Origin: Symbiodinium natans
Taxonomy: Eukaryota > Sar > Dinophyceae > Suessiales > Symbiodiniaceae
Assembly: GCA_905221605.1 (NCBI GenBank)
Contig: CAJNDS010000216.1
Coordinates: 125,001 to 189,000 of the forward strand
Direction: 5' to 3'
Length of the DNA: 64,000 nt
The notes beneath the pieces were generated by a model, which had not been told where the DNA came from, did not search any database, and was given only the letters and a program-made list of their open reading frames with translations. The translations under genes were made by a program, and so were the position numbers. Of this stretch, positions 42,660 to 52,759 are shown piece by piece (the stretch's first letter is position 1; the number at the start of each line of letters is the position of its first letter).

Positions 42660-42765
42660 CATGTCGTATTCTGTCAAGTGTCTTTCTCAACTTGCTGAAG
42701 GAGAAGGGGAAGGACAAGAAGAAGAAGGAGCAAAAGAAGCAAGACATCCGCCGCTCAGCCCAAGG
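42660..42765 (+). CDS. Candidate exon, Lys-rich
   Basis: After CCTGTACAG, phase 2 reads CRILSSVFLNLLKEKGKDKK followed by a KKEQKKQDIRR segment. Phase 1 is also open and would begin with ATG (MSYSVKCLSQLAEGE). A GC donor (GCTCAG) is possible. CCCTAAA lies directly upstream. Confidence 0.42.
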
Positions 42766-43003
42766 GCTCAGAGCTTAGGGCTTAGGGCTTCGGGTCTAGG
42801 GTTTCGCGTTCAGGGTTCAGGATTGCGGCCAATGCCAAGATCCCAATTCGCAGCCGAACTCAGGGATCTAGCATAGAGGTCGTTTGGCTACTGGCTACGT
42901 TTTCTAGGACCCTAAACCCTGAACCCCTAACCCGAGACCCTAAATCCCCTAAACCCTAAACCCTAACCCCTGAACCACGCATCCTAAACCCTACACTGCT
43001 CAG

Positions 43004-43064
43004 GAGCGCTACTGGAGGCTGCACAGATCCCAGCTCTGGATCCGATCCAACCGGAGGATCCACG
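43004..43064 (+). CDS. Candidate exon, Arg/Trp-rich
   Basis: After CACTGCTCAG, phase 0, 20 codons (ERYWRLHRSQLWIRSNRRIH), phase 1 out at GTTTTATAGGG. It can be joined in phase to 44,134 and then 45,013. CCCTAAA tracts lie upstream. Confidence 0.52.
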
Positions 43065-43324
43065 GTTTTATAGGGATTCTTTGGATTTTCTTGGGATGGT
43101 CGTTTGTTGTTCTTTTTGCTGAATTTCATGTCAGTTTTTTTTTGTTGGGGGGGGGGGGGGGTTTAAGGTCTGGGGTTTAGGGTTTGCGGGCTGGGGTTTT
43201 TGGGCTTTCGCTGGGTAGAGAAGGGGGGGGGAGGGGGGTTCGCGGGCATGCTTTTGTTGAGAGAGATTTCTCTCCTCTTTTGCAGGGGGAGGGGGGGATT
43301 TTGTGGGTGTTGTGGTTTGGTGTT

Positions 43325-43415
43325 GGAATTGTCCCCTTATACTGACAGTCCTTAATAGGGATTGTAATGGGGGCGGGGGGGGTACTATGACTGTTAGTAT
43401 AAGGGGGACCATTCC
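43325..43415. repeat. Foldback element family 1, copy d
   Basis: GGAATTGTCCCCTTATACTG at the left and TAGTATAAGGGGGACCATTC at the right are inverted arms, with CAGTCCTTAATAGGGATTG inside. The right inner arm is partly deleted. Confidence 0.72.
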
Positions 43416-43677
43416 AAGGTTGATGGTTCAAGCGCGGGCCCTAGACCCTAAACCCTAAACCCTAAATCTTAAACCCTAAACCCTAAACCCTGCACAATAA
43501 GCCCTAAACCCTAAACCCATAGGCTTCCTGGCCGCAGGGGTTCGAACCGTTGCCCCGTTTTAGGCAGCGTCTACACTGTCCCTAAGGGAGGGGGGCCGAA
43601 TGGGGTAATACTCCCTAGACACCCTTTAGGCCCCTCCCTTGGCAGAGGGACCTGATGAACAAGTTGTATACTACAAT

Positions 43678-43744
43678 TTGCTTAAGAACCCCCAAAACAT
43701 AAAAACAACAATCCATATATTGCCCGTATAAGGAAGAATCTCAT

Positions 43745-43780
<36 letters not shown>

Positions 43781-43834
43781 GTTTTCTTTCTTTCTTGGGG
43801 AGGGGGGGAGGGGGGAGGGGGCTGTTCTTAAGCA
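43678..43834. repeat. Foldback element family 2, copy c
   Basis: Ends TTGCTTAAGAACCCCC and CTGTTCTTAAGCAG are inverted. Inside are CATATATTGCCCGTATAAGG, an AT microsatellite (43,747-43,778) and G/A tracts. Confidence 0.65.
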
Positions 43835-44133
43835 GCTCGTAGTTGAGTAGCCCCTTCTTTTAAGGGAGTGCACCCACGACACGGAATCTGAATCTGAATG
43901 TAGCACAAAGCCCAAAGCTAAGCAAAGTAATCCCGAAACCCCGAAGCCAAAGCCATAAACCCTAAACCCAGCCTGCCCACAAGCATTGAACAAGTGAACT
44001 CTCCGCCTGAAATGGAGGAAGCGGGGGGGGGCGGGTTTCGGGCTTGGCCTTGTCGTTTCTTGCGAGGCCCAGGCCCCGAGCCCCAAAACCACAACCAACC
44101 CCCTAAGCCCCAAGCCACATGCCCGGAAGGCAG

Positions 44134-44168
44134 AGCCTCGACGCGGCCGGATACAGGCCCCTTCTAGG
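44134..44168 (+). CDS. Candidate micro-exon
   Basis: 35 bp between GGAAGGCAG and GTGTGGGG. Phase 2 (PRRGRIQAPSR) links the exons at 43,004 and 45,013; phase 0 (SLDAAGYRPLL) is also open. Confidence 0.35.
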
Positions 44169-44401
44169 GTGTGGGGTTTAGGGAGTTGAGGGTATAGGGT
44201 TTAGGGTTTAGGGTCTCCCAAGCAACAAGTGTTGGTCAAGCCAAGAAGCCGAGCGAGTCGCAGAATTTCTGAGGTCTTGGAGAGGCCCCAGCAACCGGTT
44301 CAGGTTCCCCCAGACCCGTCTGGCCGACGAAATGTTGCGATTTGTGCCTACAAGTTTTTGCGTCTGAGCGACAAAGTTTTTTGCGTTTTGCCGACGAAGT
44401 T

Positions 44402-44430
44402 TGTGTCTCTGTGTGTGTGTGTGTGTGTGT

Positions 44431-44470
<40 letters not shown>
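44402..44470. repeat. (TG)n microsatellite
   Basis: Two TG runs separated by TCTC. Confidence 0.95.
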
Positions 44471-44471
<1 letters not shown>

Positions 44472-45012
44472 CCCGATGAGTTTTGCGTCGAGCCGACGTT
44501 CGTCTCAAAGTCTTAGGGCTTTAAAGTGTGAAAGATAGAGGCTTAGGGTCTAAGGCTCAGGGCAGGGTCCTTGCGTCCCTCCTTTCTTCTATCAGCCTTG
44601 GTGGGCGTTGGTCTTTGGTTGTTCCGGTAGGGTTTGGATTGAATGTTGAAATTGCCCGGTTTTGTAGTCTGTGTCTCATAATGGAGTGGCACAAAAACGA
44701 TCGCTCTTTTGAATGGTTGGTTGGTCAAGCCGAATTCAAATGGGTGGCATGAAGTTCGTATTTCAATCTAGTACAGATACTGCATGCAATTCGCTGCTTG
44801 ATTGCCGGCTCTTCCCTCTGAAAGGACAGAGAGGCACCTAAGCTTCACATCAATCCTCATCCCGAAGCGCCCCAAACCCTAAACTCTACAACCCTAGCCC
44901 TAAACCCTAAACCCTAAACCCTAAACCCTAAACCCCGAAATCTCTAAAACCCTAGATACCAACATCTTTGAATTCCCGCTCTCTCTGGTGATGGGCGTCT
45001 CTCTTCCCACAG

Positions 45013-45054
45013 GATCTCGGCCACGGCAAAGGCGACAAGGACACCTCCTACTGG
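45013..45054 (+). CDS. Candidate exon with strong borders
   Basis: Pyrimidine-rich acceptor (CTCTCTTCCCACAG), 14 codons in phase 0 (DLGHGKGDKDTSYW), donor GTTTAC. Fits in phase behind 44,134. Confidence 0.48.
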
Positions 45055-45066
45055 GTTTACGATGAG

Positions 45067-45240
45067 TTGCTTAAGGGCCCCCCTTAAACAGATAAACATA
45101 GGAAACAACTTCCCATGTAAATAAATAAACCTATATATATATATATATATATATATATAGGTAATAAGAACAACAGCCCCTATATTGCCCTTGGAAGGAA
45201 GAATCTGTTTTGGGGTGGGTTTCTCAAGCAAGCAGTACTT
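45067..45240. repeat. Foldback element family 2, copy d
   Basis: Starts TTGCTTAAGGGCCCCCCTTA; contains CCTATATTGCCCTTGGAAGG and an AT microsatellite (45,132-45,160); ends near CAGTACTTAAGAGG. It matches the copy at 43,678 in order of motifs. Confidence 0.55.
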
Positions 45241-45249
45241 AAGAGGCTA

Positions 45250-45854
45250 GTGTTTTGGGTTTAGGCTGTTGGCTTCGTCTTTGGGCTTCTCTCTTTGACC
45301 TCAATAAACGGTTTGGATTTCCTCTGTTAACAAAAACTAGCCGCTTCATTTCCTGCTTTTACGAACACTGAGTTTTGGGTGTTCTGTCTCAAGGACATTG
45401 GATACCGTGAAGATCGGAGCCACAAGTCATGCTGTGCCCTAAACCATAAACTCTGACGGCCTAAAACCCTAAAACTCAAAGCCCTAAACCCCCAAAACCC
45501 TTGCCATATGGAGGGGGACTGAACTGATCCGATCCCTGAAGCACTTGCTTCCTAAACCCTAACCTTCCCCCCTAAACTTTAAACCCCGAACCCTAAGCCC
45601 CAAACCCTGACGATGCCTCGCCTCGACAGAGTTCAGGACGTGCAACTGTCGCCCAGCATGACATGACAAACACTGGCCGGATGTGGGAGTTCGGGTTTTG
45701 GGGCTTCTTCACCTTCCCACGGACATGGGCCATGCCAACAACCGCAGCCCCAAACACCCGACCTGCCCTAAACCCTAAACCCCAAACCCCAAACCCTAAA
45801 CCTTAAACCCCAAACAACATCCCCCAGACCCCAAATCCTAAGCCCAACCATCAG
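45250..45854. other. Spacer with an open island
   Basis: Mostly unique sequence to 45,420, then CCCTAAA-like tracts. The island 45,631-45,765 is open after CGACAGAG (contains MTNTGRMWEFGFWGFFTFPR) but has no clear donor. CCCCAAA/CCCTAAA units fill 45,765-45,850. Confidence 0.4.
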
Positions 45855-45913
45855 CCTCGGAAGCTCTTTCAAAGAACTTACGGGCGTCAAGGGCTTGGAG
45901 TATTTTCATGGAG
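45855..45913 (+). CDS. Candidate exon ending in a repeat-embedded donor
   Basis: After CAACCATCAG, phase 1, 19 codons (LGSSFKELTGVKGLEYFHG), one base out, then directly GTTTAGGG. An alternative acceptor (GGAAG) lies 9 nt further in the same frame. CCCTAAA units lie upstream. Confidence 0.47.
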
Positions 45914-45974
45914 GTTTAGGGCTTAGGGCTTAGGGTTTAGGGCTTAGGGTTTAGGGTTTAGGGTTTTGGGTTAA

Positions 45975-46054
45975 GCCCTAAACCCTAAACCCTAAACCCT
46001 AAACCCTAAACCCTAAACCCTAAACCCTAAACCCTAAACCCTAAACCCTAAACC
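45975..46054 (-). repeat. CCCTAAA array
   Basis: About 11 units following TTTAGGG units at 45,914-45,970, so one intron holds adjacent inverted arrays. Confidence 0.92.
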
Positions 46055-46073
46055 CCAAGCCCTCAACCCATAG

Positions 46074-46155
46074 CAAACCCATGTCGAGGACGGCGAGTCT
46101 CAGTCGCCCCACTCGCAGCGGCCAAGGGCACGCAGCCGTGGCAGCGAGGGCCTTG
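46074..46155 (+). CDS. Candidate exon, Ser/Arg/Gln-rich
   Basis: After CAACCCATAG, phase 0, 27 codons (contains HVEDGESQSPHSQRPRARSR), phase 1 out at GTTGAGGG. Joins in phase to 46,998 and then 48,069. The Ser/Arg/Pro-rich character suggests a disordered region. Confidence 0.48.
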
Positions 46156-46737
46156 GTTGAGGGCTTGGGGATTAGGGTTTAGGGTTTAGGGTTTAGGGTT
46201 TGGGGTTGGTTAGGGCTGGGGGGGTTTAGGGTTTGGGGTTTAGGGTTTAGGGTTTGGGGTTGAGGAGTCTGGGGTTTGGGGTTTGGGGTTTTGGGATTAG
46301 GGTTTGGGGTTTACGGTTTTTGGGTTTTGGCTTCCAAAGTGGGAGCCAGAGGGAGTGGGTTAGGGTTTTGGGGGTTTAGGGGGTTTAGGGGGTTTAGGGG
46401 GTTTGGGGGGTTTAGGGGGGTTTAGGGCGTTTAGGGCGTTTAGGGGATTTAGGGGATTTAGGGGGTTTAGGGGGGTTTAGAGGGGTTTAGGGGGGTTTAG
46501 AGGGGTTTAGGGGGTTTAGGGTTTGGTTTCGCGTTTGGGGTTCTTGCTTCTAAGACTTGGAGCTTGCTCCTTGAAGAGCTTTCAGGCCCAACCGAAGGCT
46601 GGAGTTGAGTCGCTGCCCTAAACCCTGAATCCTAAACCCTAAACCCTAAACCCTAAACCCTAAACCCTAAACCCTAAACCCTCTTTAGCAAATGCCTTAA
46701 AGCTGAAAAGCTCTCTTGTTTCGCCTCCAAGTTCACA

Positions 46738-46769
<32 letters not shown>

Positions 46770-46997
46770 AAACAAAAGCGCACATACCAAGCGCTGCACG
46801 CACACCCGAAATCCAAATCCCAAATCCTGAACCTTGAAGGCTAAACCCTATGAGGTGTTTTTGGTTTGGCAGCTCAGGGTTCAGGGTTCAGGGTTCAGGG
46901 TTTAACGGTTTAGGGTTTAGGGTTTAGGGTTTAGGGTTTAGGGTTTAGGGTTTAGGGTTTAGGGTTTAGGGTTTAGGGTCCGAGCCTGAGCTGGCAG
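46156..46997 (+). other. Inferred intron: variant arrays and poly-C
   Basis: Starts GTTGAGGG then TTTAGGG units. A block of GGGGTTTAGG/GGGTTTAGAG variants fills 46,366-46,528, CCCTAAA units lie at 46,616-46,682, 28 C at 46,742-46,769, and TTTAGGG at 46,913-46,979 just before the acceptor, the reverse of the usual polarity at the 3' end. Confidence 0.5.
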
Positions 46998-47081
46998 GTG
47001 CCACGAGCCGCAGCGCTCGCAGTCGGGGCGCCAGCTCCTTCACCAGCCCCGCCCCCAGAGTAGAACACAGGAGTGAACAGG
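46998..47081 (+). CDS. Candidate exon, Ser/Arg-rich
   Basis: After GAGCTGGCAG, phase 2, 27 codons (ATSRSARSRGASSFTSPAPR, then VEHRSEQ), one base out, then GTTTAGGG. Phase fits both neighbours (46,074 and 48,069), with Gly codons at both junctions. Confidence 0.48.
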
Positions 47082-48068
47082 GTTTAGGGTTTAGGGTTTG
47101 GGGTTTAGGGTTTAGGGTTTAGGAACGTTTAGGGTTTCGGGTTTGGGGTGTAGTGTTTAGGGTTCAGGGTTCCCTCCGGATCGAGCAGTGTTATGGTAGT
47201 GCCATTGTCGTATTTACGTCTCTGACATAATCTTCACCCACACAGAGAATCCCATAACATTAAGAAAATATATGGTATCTTCATACGACAAAGTTCTACT
47301 CAACGAAGGTTACGACTACAGAACGGTTCGTTCTTAAACTTCCGCATAGCATCACACAAAAACAGATGGGTATTACAAGAGAAAGAGTGCCTGAAACCCT
47401 AAACCCCAGGCCTTGAGGCCCTGAAACCCTAACCCCTAGAGGCCTTGAGGCTCTGAAACCCTCCCCCACGCCTGGAGGCCTGAACCCTAAGCCACACCTT
47501 GGGGCTCCTGAAGCCCTCAATGCCAGGCCTTGAGACCCTGAAACCCTATGAGGCCTTGAAACCCACACCTTGAGGCCCTAAACCCTATACCCTAAACCCT
47601 AAACCCTAAACCTTAAACCCTAAACCCTAAACCCTAAACCCTAGGGGGTTAGGGGGAGGGTGGCGAGGGCCGCCCACGAGCCAGGTAAAAGCGACCACGA
47701 ACCATGCAAATTAGGCAAACTTGCCTGAATTTTGCCGCCCGCTGGGGTCATTAAGGTTTAAATATTATAGGTAAGAGAGGTTTAGGGTTTAGGATAGGTT
47801 AGGGACGTCTAGGGTTTTGGCTTGTCGGCTTGGGGTGTGGGGTTCAGGGATAGGGTTGAGAGTGTCTGTGCGAGGTTTAGGGCCGGCCGTCGGGGCGTAG
47901 GGCTTCAGGGATTTGGGGCTTCCCTAAACCCTATAAATACCCTAAACTCAGCCTAAACTCTAAATTCCTCTCCTACAACCCTGAACCCTCCAAAAACCCT
48001 ACAAGCCCTGTTGACCCCAAACCCTAAACCCTAAACCCTAAACCCTAAACCCTAAACCCTAAACTCAG
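47082..48068 (+). other. Inferred intron
   Basis: TTTAGGG at the start, then AT-richer unique sequence at 47,170-47,350. A CTTGAGGCC(CT)GAAACCCT-like degenerate tandem fills 47,385-47,590, and CCCTAAA units lie at 47,575-47,640 and 48,018-48,066, ending at the acceptor ACTCAG. Confidence 0.5.
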
Positions 48069-48133
48069 GCTACACCAGCGAAAATTCCGTCTCCGACGAA
48101 GACGTGCGAGCAGCCGCAGGAACAGGACTCCAG
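48069..48133 (+). CDS. Candidate exon, acidic/Ser
   Basis: After CTAAACTCAG, phase 2, 21 codons (YTSENSVSDEDVRAAAGTGL, then Q), phase 0 out at CAG/GTGGGG. CCCTAAA lies directly upstream and TTTAGGG directly downstream. It is one of the clearest exons of the window. Confidence 0.55.
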
Positions 48134-48320
48134 GTGGGGTGTGAGGATTTCTGGGTTTAGGGTTTAGGGTTTAGGGTTTAGGGTTTAGGGTTTAGGGTTT
48201 GGGGGGTCGATTGTTGTAGGGTTTTAGGTTCCGGTGGCTTCCTTGCACTCTCCCCACTGAGCCGTGGCTCAGGGTTTTGTCGTGAGGGTTGTAGGAGGAA
48301 GGTGGGGGGGAGGGGTGGTC

Positions 48321-48440
48321 AGGGTTATTAAGGAAAGGGAGTTCATGGCGGGTAGGTACCTAGGAAATTAGAAGCTTAGGGTTCCTTTTGGAGAAGCGGG
48401 GAGTACCTCCCTTGAACCCCCCTCCTTAAGGACCCCTATA
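48321..48440. repeat. Foldback element family 3, copy b
   Basis: GGTTATTAAGGAAAGGGAGT, GGTAGGTACCTAGGAA and TACCTCCCTTGAACCCCCCT then CCTTAAGGACCCCTATAA match the copies at 31,060 and 57,323. The outer arms are inverted. Confidence 0.6.
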
Positions 48441-50106
48441 AGGTAAGTATCCAATCGACATGAACTCATGGACCCCGAAATCTGTGATGAAGAGACACTT
48501 GAAAAGGGAGGATGCCAAGATTCCAGCGGGCTGCTGGAGCCTGCGGTTTGGGGTTTAAGGTTTAGGGTTCAGGGTTTAGGATTTAGGGTTCAAAGTTTAG
48601 GGCTTGGATATCCTGGCAGACTCCCACCCCCACCCTCCCCCCGCCCCCCTTTGACATAAACCCTTGATTCATTGTTTAGAATGCAAGCCTTTCGCCCTCA
48701 ACCCTTGTAAGACCTAAAGCAAAGCGCTGCGCACAGGTCATAGAGTCCACGGTGTATCAGCGGCCCCAATTGCCATGAGATGGCGGGGGGAAACTGTAGT
48801 TTCCCCGAAGCAGAGGGGGGTATTCAGGGCTTGCATAGGTTGCCCTCGAATCTTGGAAGCTTCTTCAGACAGAATATCGTATCTCGATTCAGGGTTCGTG
48901 ACCGGTATGACGCCTGTTCAGGGTTTAGGGTGCAGGGTATTGTCATTGCAGGGCTTCGGGCACGCACGACCATGTTGTTGCCGTCAACGCGCCTGCATTG
49001 GCTGCTTTTTAGTTCGAAAGGCAAGAACCCCACGCCCTGAACCCTAAACCCTAAACCCTAAACCCTAAACCTTAAACCCTAAACCCTAATTCATCCCTTA
49101 AACCCGCCAAAACCACGTGACTCTGCCTCGGGGGAGGGGCGTCCAAAAATGATGTCGGCTGCCCCTCAAAGAGGGAGGATCCAGGGCCTACGCCCCTGAA
49201 CCCTCTGAAGCCCGTAAACCCCATTAGGGCGGACAGGGTTTAGGGTTTAGGGTTTAGGGTTTAGGGTTTAGGGTTTAGGGTTTAGGGTTATTCTATAAAC
49301 CCTAAACCCCCATCCCCGCCTCCCCCCCACACCCCCCCCCCCCCAAATAAATGATGAGTCAGGTTCGATGAGGTTTAGTTAGGCTCATAGGGTTATACGT
49401 TTCGGGGATTTGGGGTTTAGGTTTAGGGTTTGGGGTATAGGGATCCCCATTTCAGGCATACTTTACTCGTGGAGAGAGGTTTTCAGCGGTGCCCTTTTGC
49501 CTGTCTTGATGAAGTATCCTTCGGACGGAATTGGCTTCTTCCGACATGTTTTACAGGCTTCTGGGCAGCCCTGAACCCTGAATGCCTAGACCCTAAACCC
49601 TCAACCCGAAAATCTTGAACCATCAACTCTACACAGCCTTCAACCCTTAAAGCCCCTAAGTCCCCAACCGGAAGCCTCCAAACCAAAGCTCCATGTCCCT
49701 CAGCCCTCCAACCCTTATGACGCTAAAGCTTTAAAACCCTCAAGCCCTAAACACCTCAAAGTCCTCAACCCTAATCCCCCCCCCCCCCAAAAAAAAAAAG
49801 AAAACCCCTCAACCTTAAACCCCTAAACCCTTCAACCCCTAAAACCCTCCAATGAAAAACACGAAAGAATGTCAACCTCAAACCCCTAAACCATTCAACC
49901 CAGACACAGAAAAGCCCTCAACCTTAAACCCCTAAAGCCTTCAACCCCTAAAAACCCCAACCCTAAACCCTAAAGCCTACACCCCAAACCCTAAACCCTA
50001 AACTCTGGGATCCTCCACTCCTTTGCATCGGAAAGTTTGCATTCCTGAGGCTTCGAAGAAGCCTCTACCTCCCTCTTCCGGCTTTGTTTTGTTTTGGGTT
50101 CAAGGG

Positions 50107-50260
50107 TTTAGCGGCTTAGCGGTTTAGCGGCTTAGCGGTTTAGCGGTTTAGCGGATTAGCTGTTTGTGGGGTTAGCGGATCAGCGGTTTAGCGGTTAAAT
50201 TTAGCGGATTAGCGGATTAGCGGTTTAGCGGTTTAGCGGTTTAGCGGTTTAGCGGTTTAG
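50107..50260 (+). repeat. TTTAGCGG variant array
   Basis: About 18 eight-base units, mainly TTTAGCGG with CTTAGCGG and ATTAGCGG variants, then a return to TTTAGGG. Confidence 0.9.
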
Positions 50261-50579
50261 GGTTTAGGGTTCAGGGTTCGGGTTTAGGGTTTAATTAGGG
50301 TTTAGAGATTAGGTTCAAGGCTTGAGTGTCTTTTGGGGTCAGTAGCTGAAGGTATCTTCTAGGCTAATTGTCGCAGGTTTTTGCAAACCCATGAGCTCAC
50401 GAGATTCAGGGGGCTTTTGAGTCTGCGCGGCAAGCTGGGACAACATAATTCGCGTTACAGGACACCCTTCTCGCTGCTGAATGCCCACGGCCTCTGTGCG
50501 CAACAACCCTAAACCCTAAACCCTAAACTCTAAACCCTAACCTGTAATCCCCAAACCCTAAACCCTAAACCCTAAGCAG

Positions 50580-50690
50580 AGGCCCAGGCCACAGTAGCAG
50601 GGAGAAGGGTGCTCGAAAATGACACGCTTGCCTGCGCCGTCGACGGAGGCGCCAGGGCTCTGCCAGTCCCTGAACCCAAGGCGAAACTGG
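50580..50690 (+). CDS. Candidate exon, unknown protein
   Basis: 111 bp. Acceptor CTAAGCAG after CCCTAAA units, phase 2, 36 codons (AQATVAGRRVLENDTLACAV then DGGARALPVPEPKAKL), one base out, then GC donor GCTTAGGG leading into TTTAGGG. The next exon (51,127) starts in the fitting phase. Confidence 0.52.
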
Positions 50691-51126
50691 GCTTAGGGTT
50701 GAGGGTTTAGGGTTTAGGGTTTAGGGTTTACTATACTTTAATACTTTTTGCGTTCTGGCTTCCTATTATAGCTATTTCTACCTGCAAAGTATCTACTTTT
50801 TTCCCAGGGTTTACTCCAAAGTAGGGGAAACCACCCGAGCATCAGGGGTTGATCTCAATGGGTTCTGTTTAGGTCCTATTGTTTTAGTACGTACAAGGAT
50901 GAACAATACATGCTGGTAATAACAATAACAACAGCAATAGTAGTATGTAAGTGGGTCCTTTTATCGCTCAGGGAACTTGCAACTATCTTCGGTCAACTGG
51001 ACCGGATGCTTCTGTTTCGACTGTGCAGGCTTGGGGTTCAGATATCAGGGTGCTAGGGTTATAGAGTTATAGAGTAGCCCTAAACCCTGAGCCCTAAACC
51101 CTAAACTGCCTCTGTCACTGCGGCAG

Positions 51127-51182
51127 CGCTGCACATTTTCCTAGGCAATTCAAGCATTTCTCTCACTGAGGGCGAGGTCTGG
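51127..51182 (+). CDS. Candidate exon, unknown protein
   Basis: After CACTGCGGCAG, phase 2 (fits 50,580), 18 codons (LHIFLGNSSISLTEGEVW), donor GTAGGC. It is separated from the next exon by only 65 bp. Confidence 0.5.
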
Positions 51183-51247
51183 GTAGGCAGGGCTCAAGCC
51201 CAAGCCATCTTAAGATTCCCATCCAAATACCCTGTTTTTTCTTGCAG

Positions 51248-51276
51248 GAGCCTGTGATCGCTAAGACCCTTGTGAG
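51248..51276 (+). CDS. Candidate micro-exon with classical acceptor
   Basis: Acceptor CCTGTTTTTTCTTGCAG has a strong pyrimidine tract; 29 bp (EPVIAKTLV plus two bases) to GTTGCT. Phase 0 fits 51,127-51,182. The preceding 65 bp intron has no telomere-like repeat. Confidence 0.48.
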
Positions 51277-51396
51277 GTTGCTTCTTTCGGGTTCAGGGTT
51301 TTTTGGATTGGGCCCTTATGAAAATTATACATCGCGTATACAAGGGTTACATAACAAGGGACCCAAGTTAAGGGCCCATACTTCGGATCCCCTCAG

Positions 51397-51476
51397 CTCG
51401 CCTTCGTGAACGTTAATTCCGAGTCCATAGAGCAGGCGCCCCGAGATCTAGCGCGACCTTCAGATCGGAACTTGGG
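51397..51476 (+). CDS. Candidate exon, unknown protein
   Basis: After GATCCCCTCAG, phase 0, 26 codons (LAFVNVNSESIEQAPRDLAR then PSDRNL), two bases out, then GTTTAGGG. It can be continued in phase through 52,695, 53,312 and 53,457. Confidence 0.5.
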
Positions 51477-51585
51477 GTTTAGGGTTAAGGATTTAGGGTA
51501 TAGGGTTAGGGTTTAGGGTTTAGGGTTTAGGGTTTAGGGTTTAGGGTGTAGGGTGTAGGGTGTAGGGTGTCGGGTTCATTGTTTC

Positions 51586-51696
51586 AGAACCCACCAAAAC
51601 ATGATGAAAAACAAGAACTTTCTTCCTTACAGGGGCAATAGAGGGCTCATTATCATGTTTTTGTGCAAAGGGGGGGAGGGGGCTCAAGCAAATTGC
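51586..51696. repeat. Foldback element family 2, copy e (diverged)
   Basis: AGAACCCACCAAAACATGAT at the left, CTTTCTTCCTTACAGGGGCA inside and GGGGGAGGGGGCTCAAGC at the right match the family pattern with the inner motif reversed. Confidence 0.45.
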
Positions 51697-52694
51697 AGTT
51701 TTGGGGCCAGGGTGTGTGGTTTTGAGTTTTTTTAGGGGTCTACAGGGGGTTTAGGGCACCAGGACTTTGCAGCTTCAAGGCCATATTTCTGTGGCTCCCC
51801 AGCTCTCCATATGACACACGCGGCGCGAAGCGGGCGTAAACGCCAAGACCTTGTATACCAAAGTGCCCCACACATGCACGCACGCACGCACGCGCGCACG
51901 CACGCGCGCACGCACCTACCTACACACACACACACACACAAGCCCTTCATACACCTTACACAACTCTGTATAAGCCCTATCTTGAGAATTCTCGGGCTGC
52001 CGTGCAAAGTAGGGAAACCCCGAAGGGGTAATGACCGTATGACCACATCGGCAGTTCTCTCGATAAATCGCAACTCCTCCAAGGGACCTACACCCAACAG
52101 CCAAGACACCCTTGGCCCTAGACTCAAGACAACACCGAAAACCCAAAACCCTCGAAGCCCTGAGTCCCCACAAAACTAAATCAACCCTAGAAACCCTAAA
52201 CCATTCACCCTAAACCCTAAACCCTACACTAAACCCAAGGAGCTTTAAGTTGAGAGAACTGTCCCCTCAAACATCATCCTGTTTTCCTATGACGAGGGGC
52301 ATCGGACGACTCGACGAACCCCCGTCCCTGTTGGGAGACCGCGGCTAAGGGGCCTCTTGAGATTTAGGGTTTAGGGGCTCAGTTTAGGGGTTTTTTAGGG
52401 GGTTAGGGTTGAGGGGTTTGGGGGTTTAGGGGTGTAGGGGTTTAGGGGTTTAGGCGTTTAGAGGTTTAGAAATTTAGGGCTTTCAGGCTGTGAGCCGCAA
52501 GGATGGTCTTTGCCATTCTTGAAGGGCTCAGAAGTATGTGCCCTGGGGTTGTAGAAGGTATATAAGGCTACCGGGTCAAGTAGGCACAATTCCCGACCCC
52601 AAACCCCAAAAACCTGCCCTCAACACTACACCCTAAACCCTAAACCCTGAACCCTAAGACTTCAGGGTTTTGGTCTCGCGGTTGGCCCTCTCAG
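51697..52694. other. Spacer with (ACGC)n/(CA)n microsatellites
   Basis: Simple sequence at 51,871-51,941, CCCTAAA tracts near 52,170-52,240 and TTTAGGG variants at 52,370-52,470. The island 52,270-52,360 is open in two frames but not called. Confidence 0.5.
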
Positions 52695-52759
52695 GAGGCA
52701 TGTAAGAGCGAATTTCGGCTCCGGCTGCCGCCACCAAGTGCGCGCCGGCTGCCAGTTCG
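52695..52759 (+). CDS. Candidate exon, two open frames
   Basis: 65 bp between GCCCTCTCAG and GTAGACC. Phase 1 (RHVRANFGSGCRHQVRAGCQ) follows the exon at 51,397 and leads in phase to 53,312. Phase 0 (EACKSEFRLRLPPPSARRLP) is also open. Confidence 0.42.

Larger units (their letters stand above)
48134..50579. other. Intron-like mosaic with weak islands
   Basis: TTTAGGG and CCCTAAA tracts alternate (48,155-48,200, 49,040-49,085, 49,230-49,290). Open islands without good borders lie near 48,468-48,548 (starts MDPEICDEETLEK), 48,780-49,040 and 49,095-49,190. Positions 49,740-49,990 are degenerate CCCTAAA-like sequence. Confidence 0.5.

Noticed and set aside
44402-44470. Val/Cys-rich ORF
   Set aside because: It is translation of a (TG)n microsatellite.
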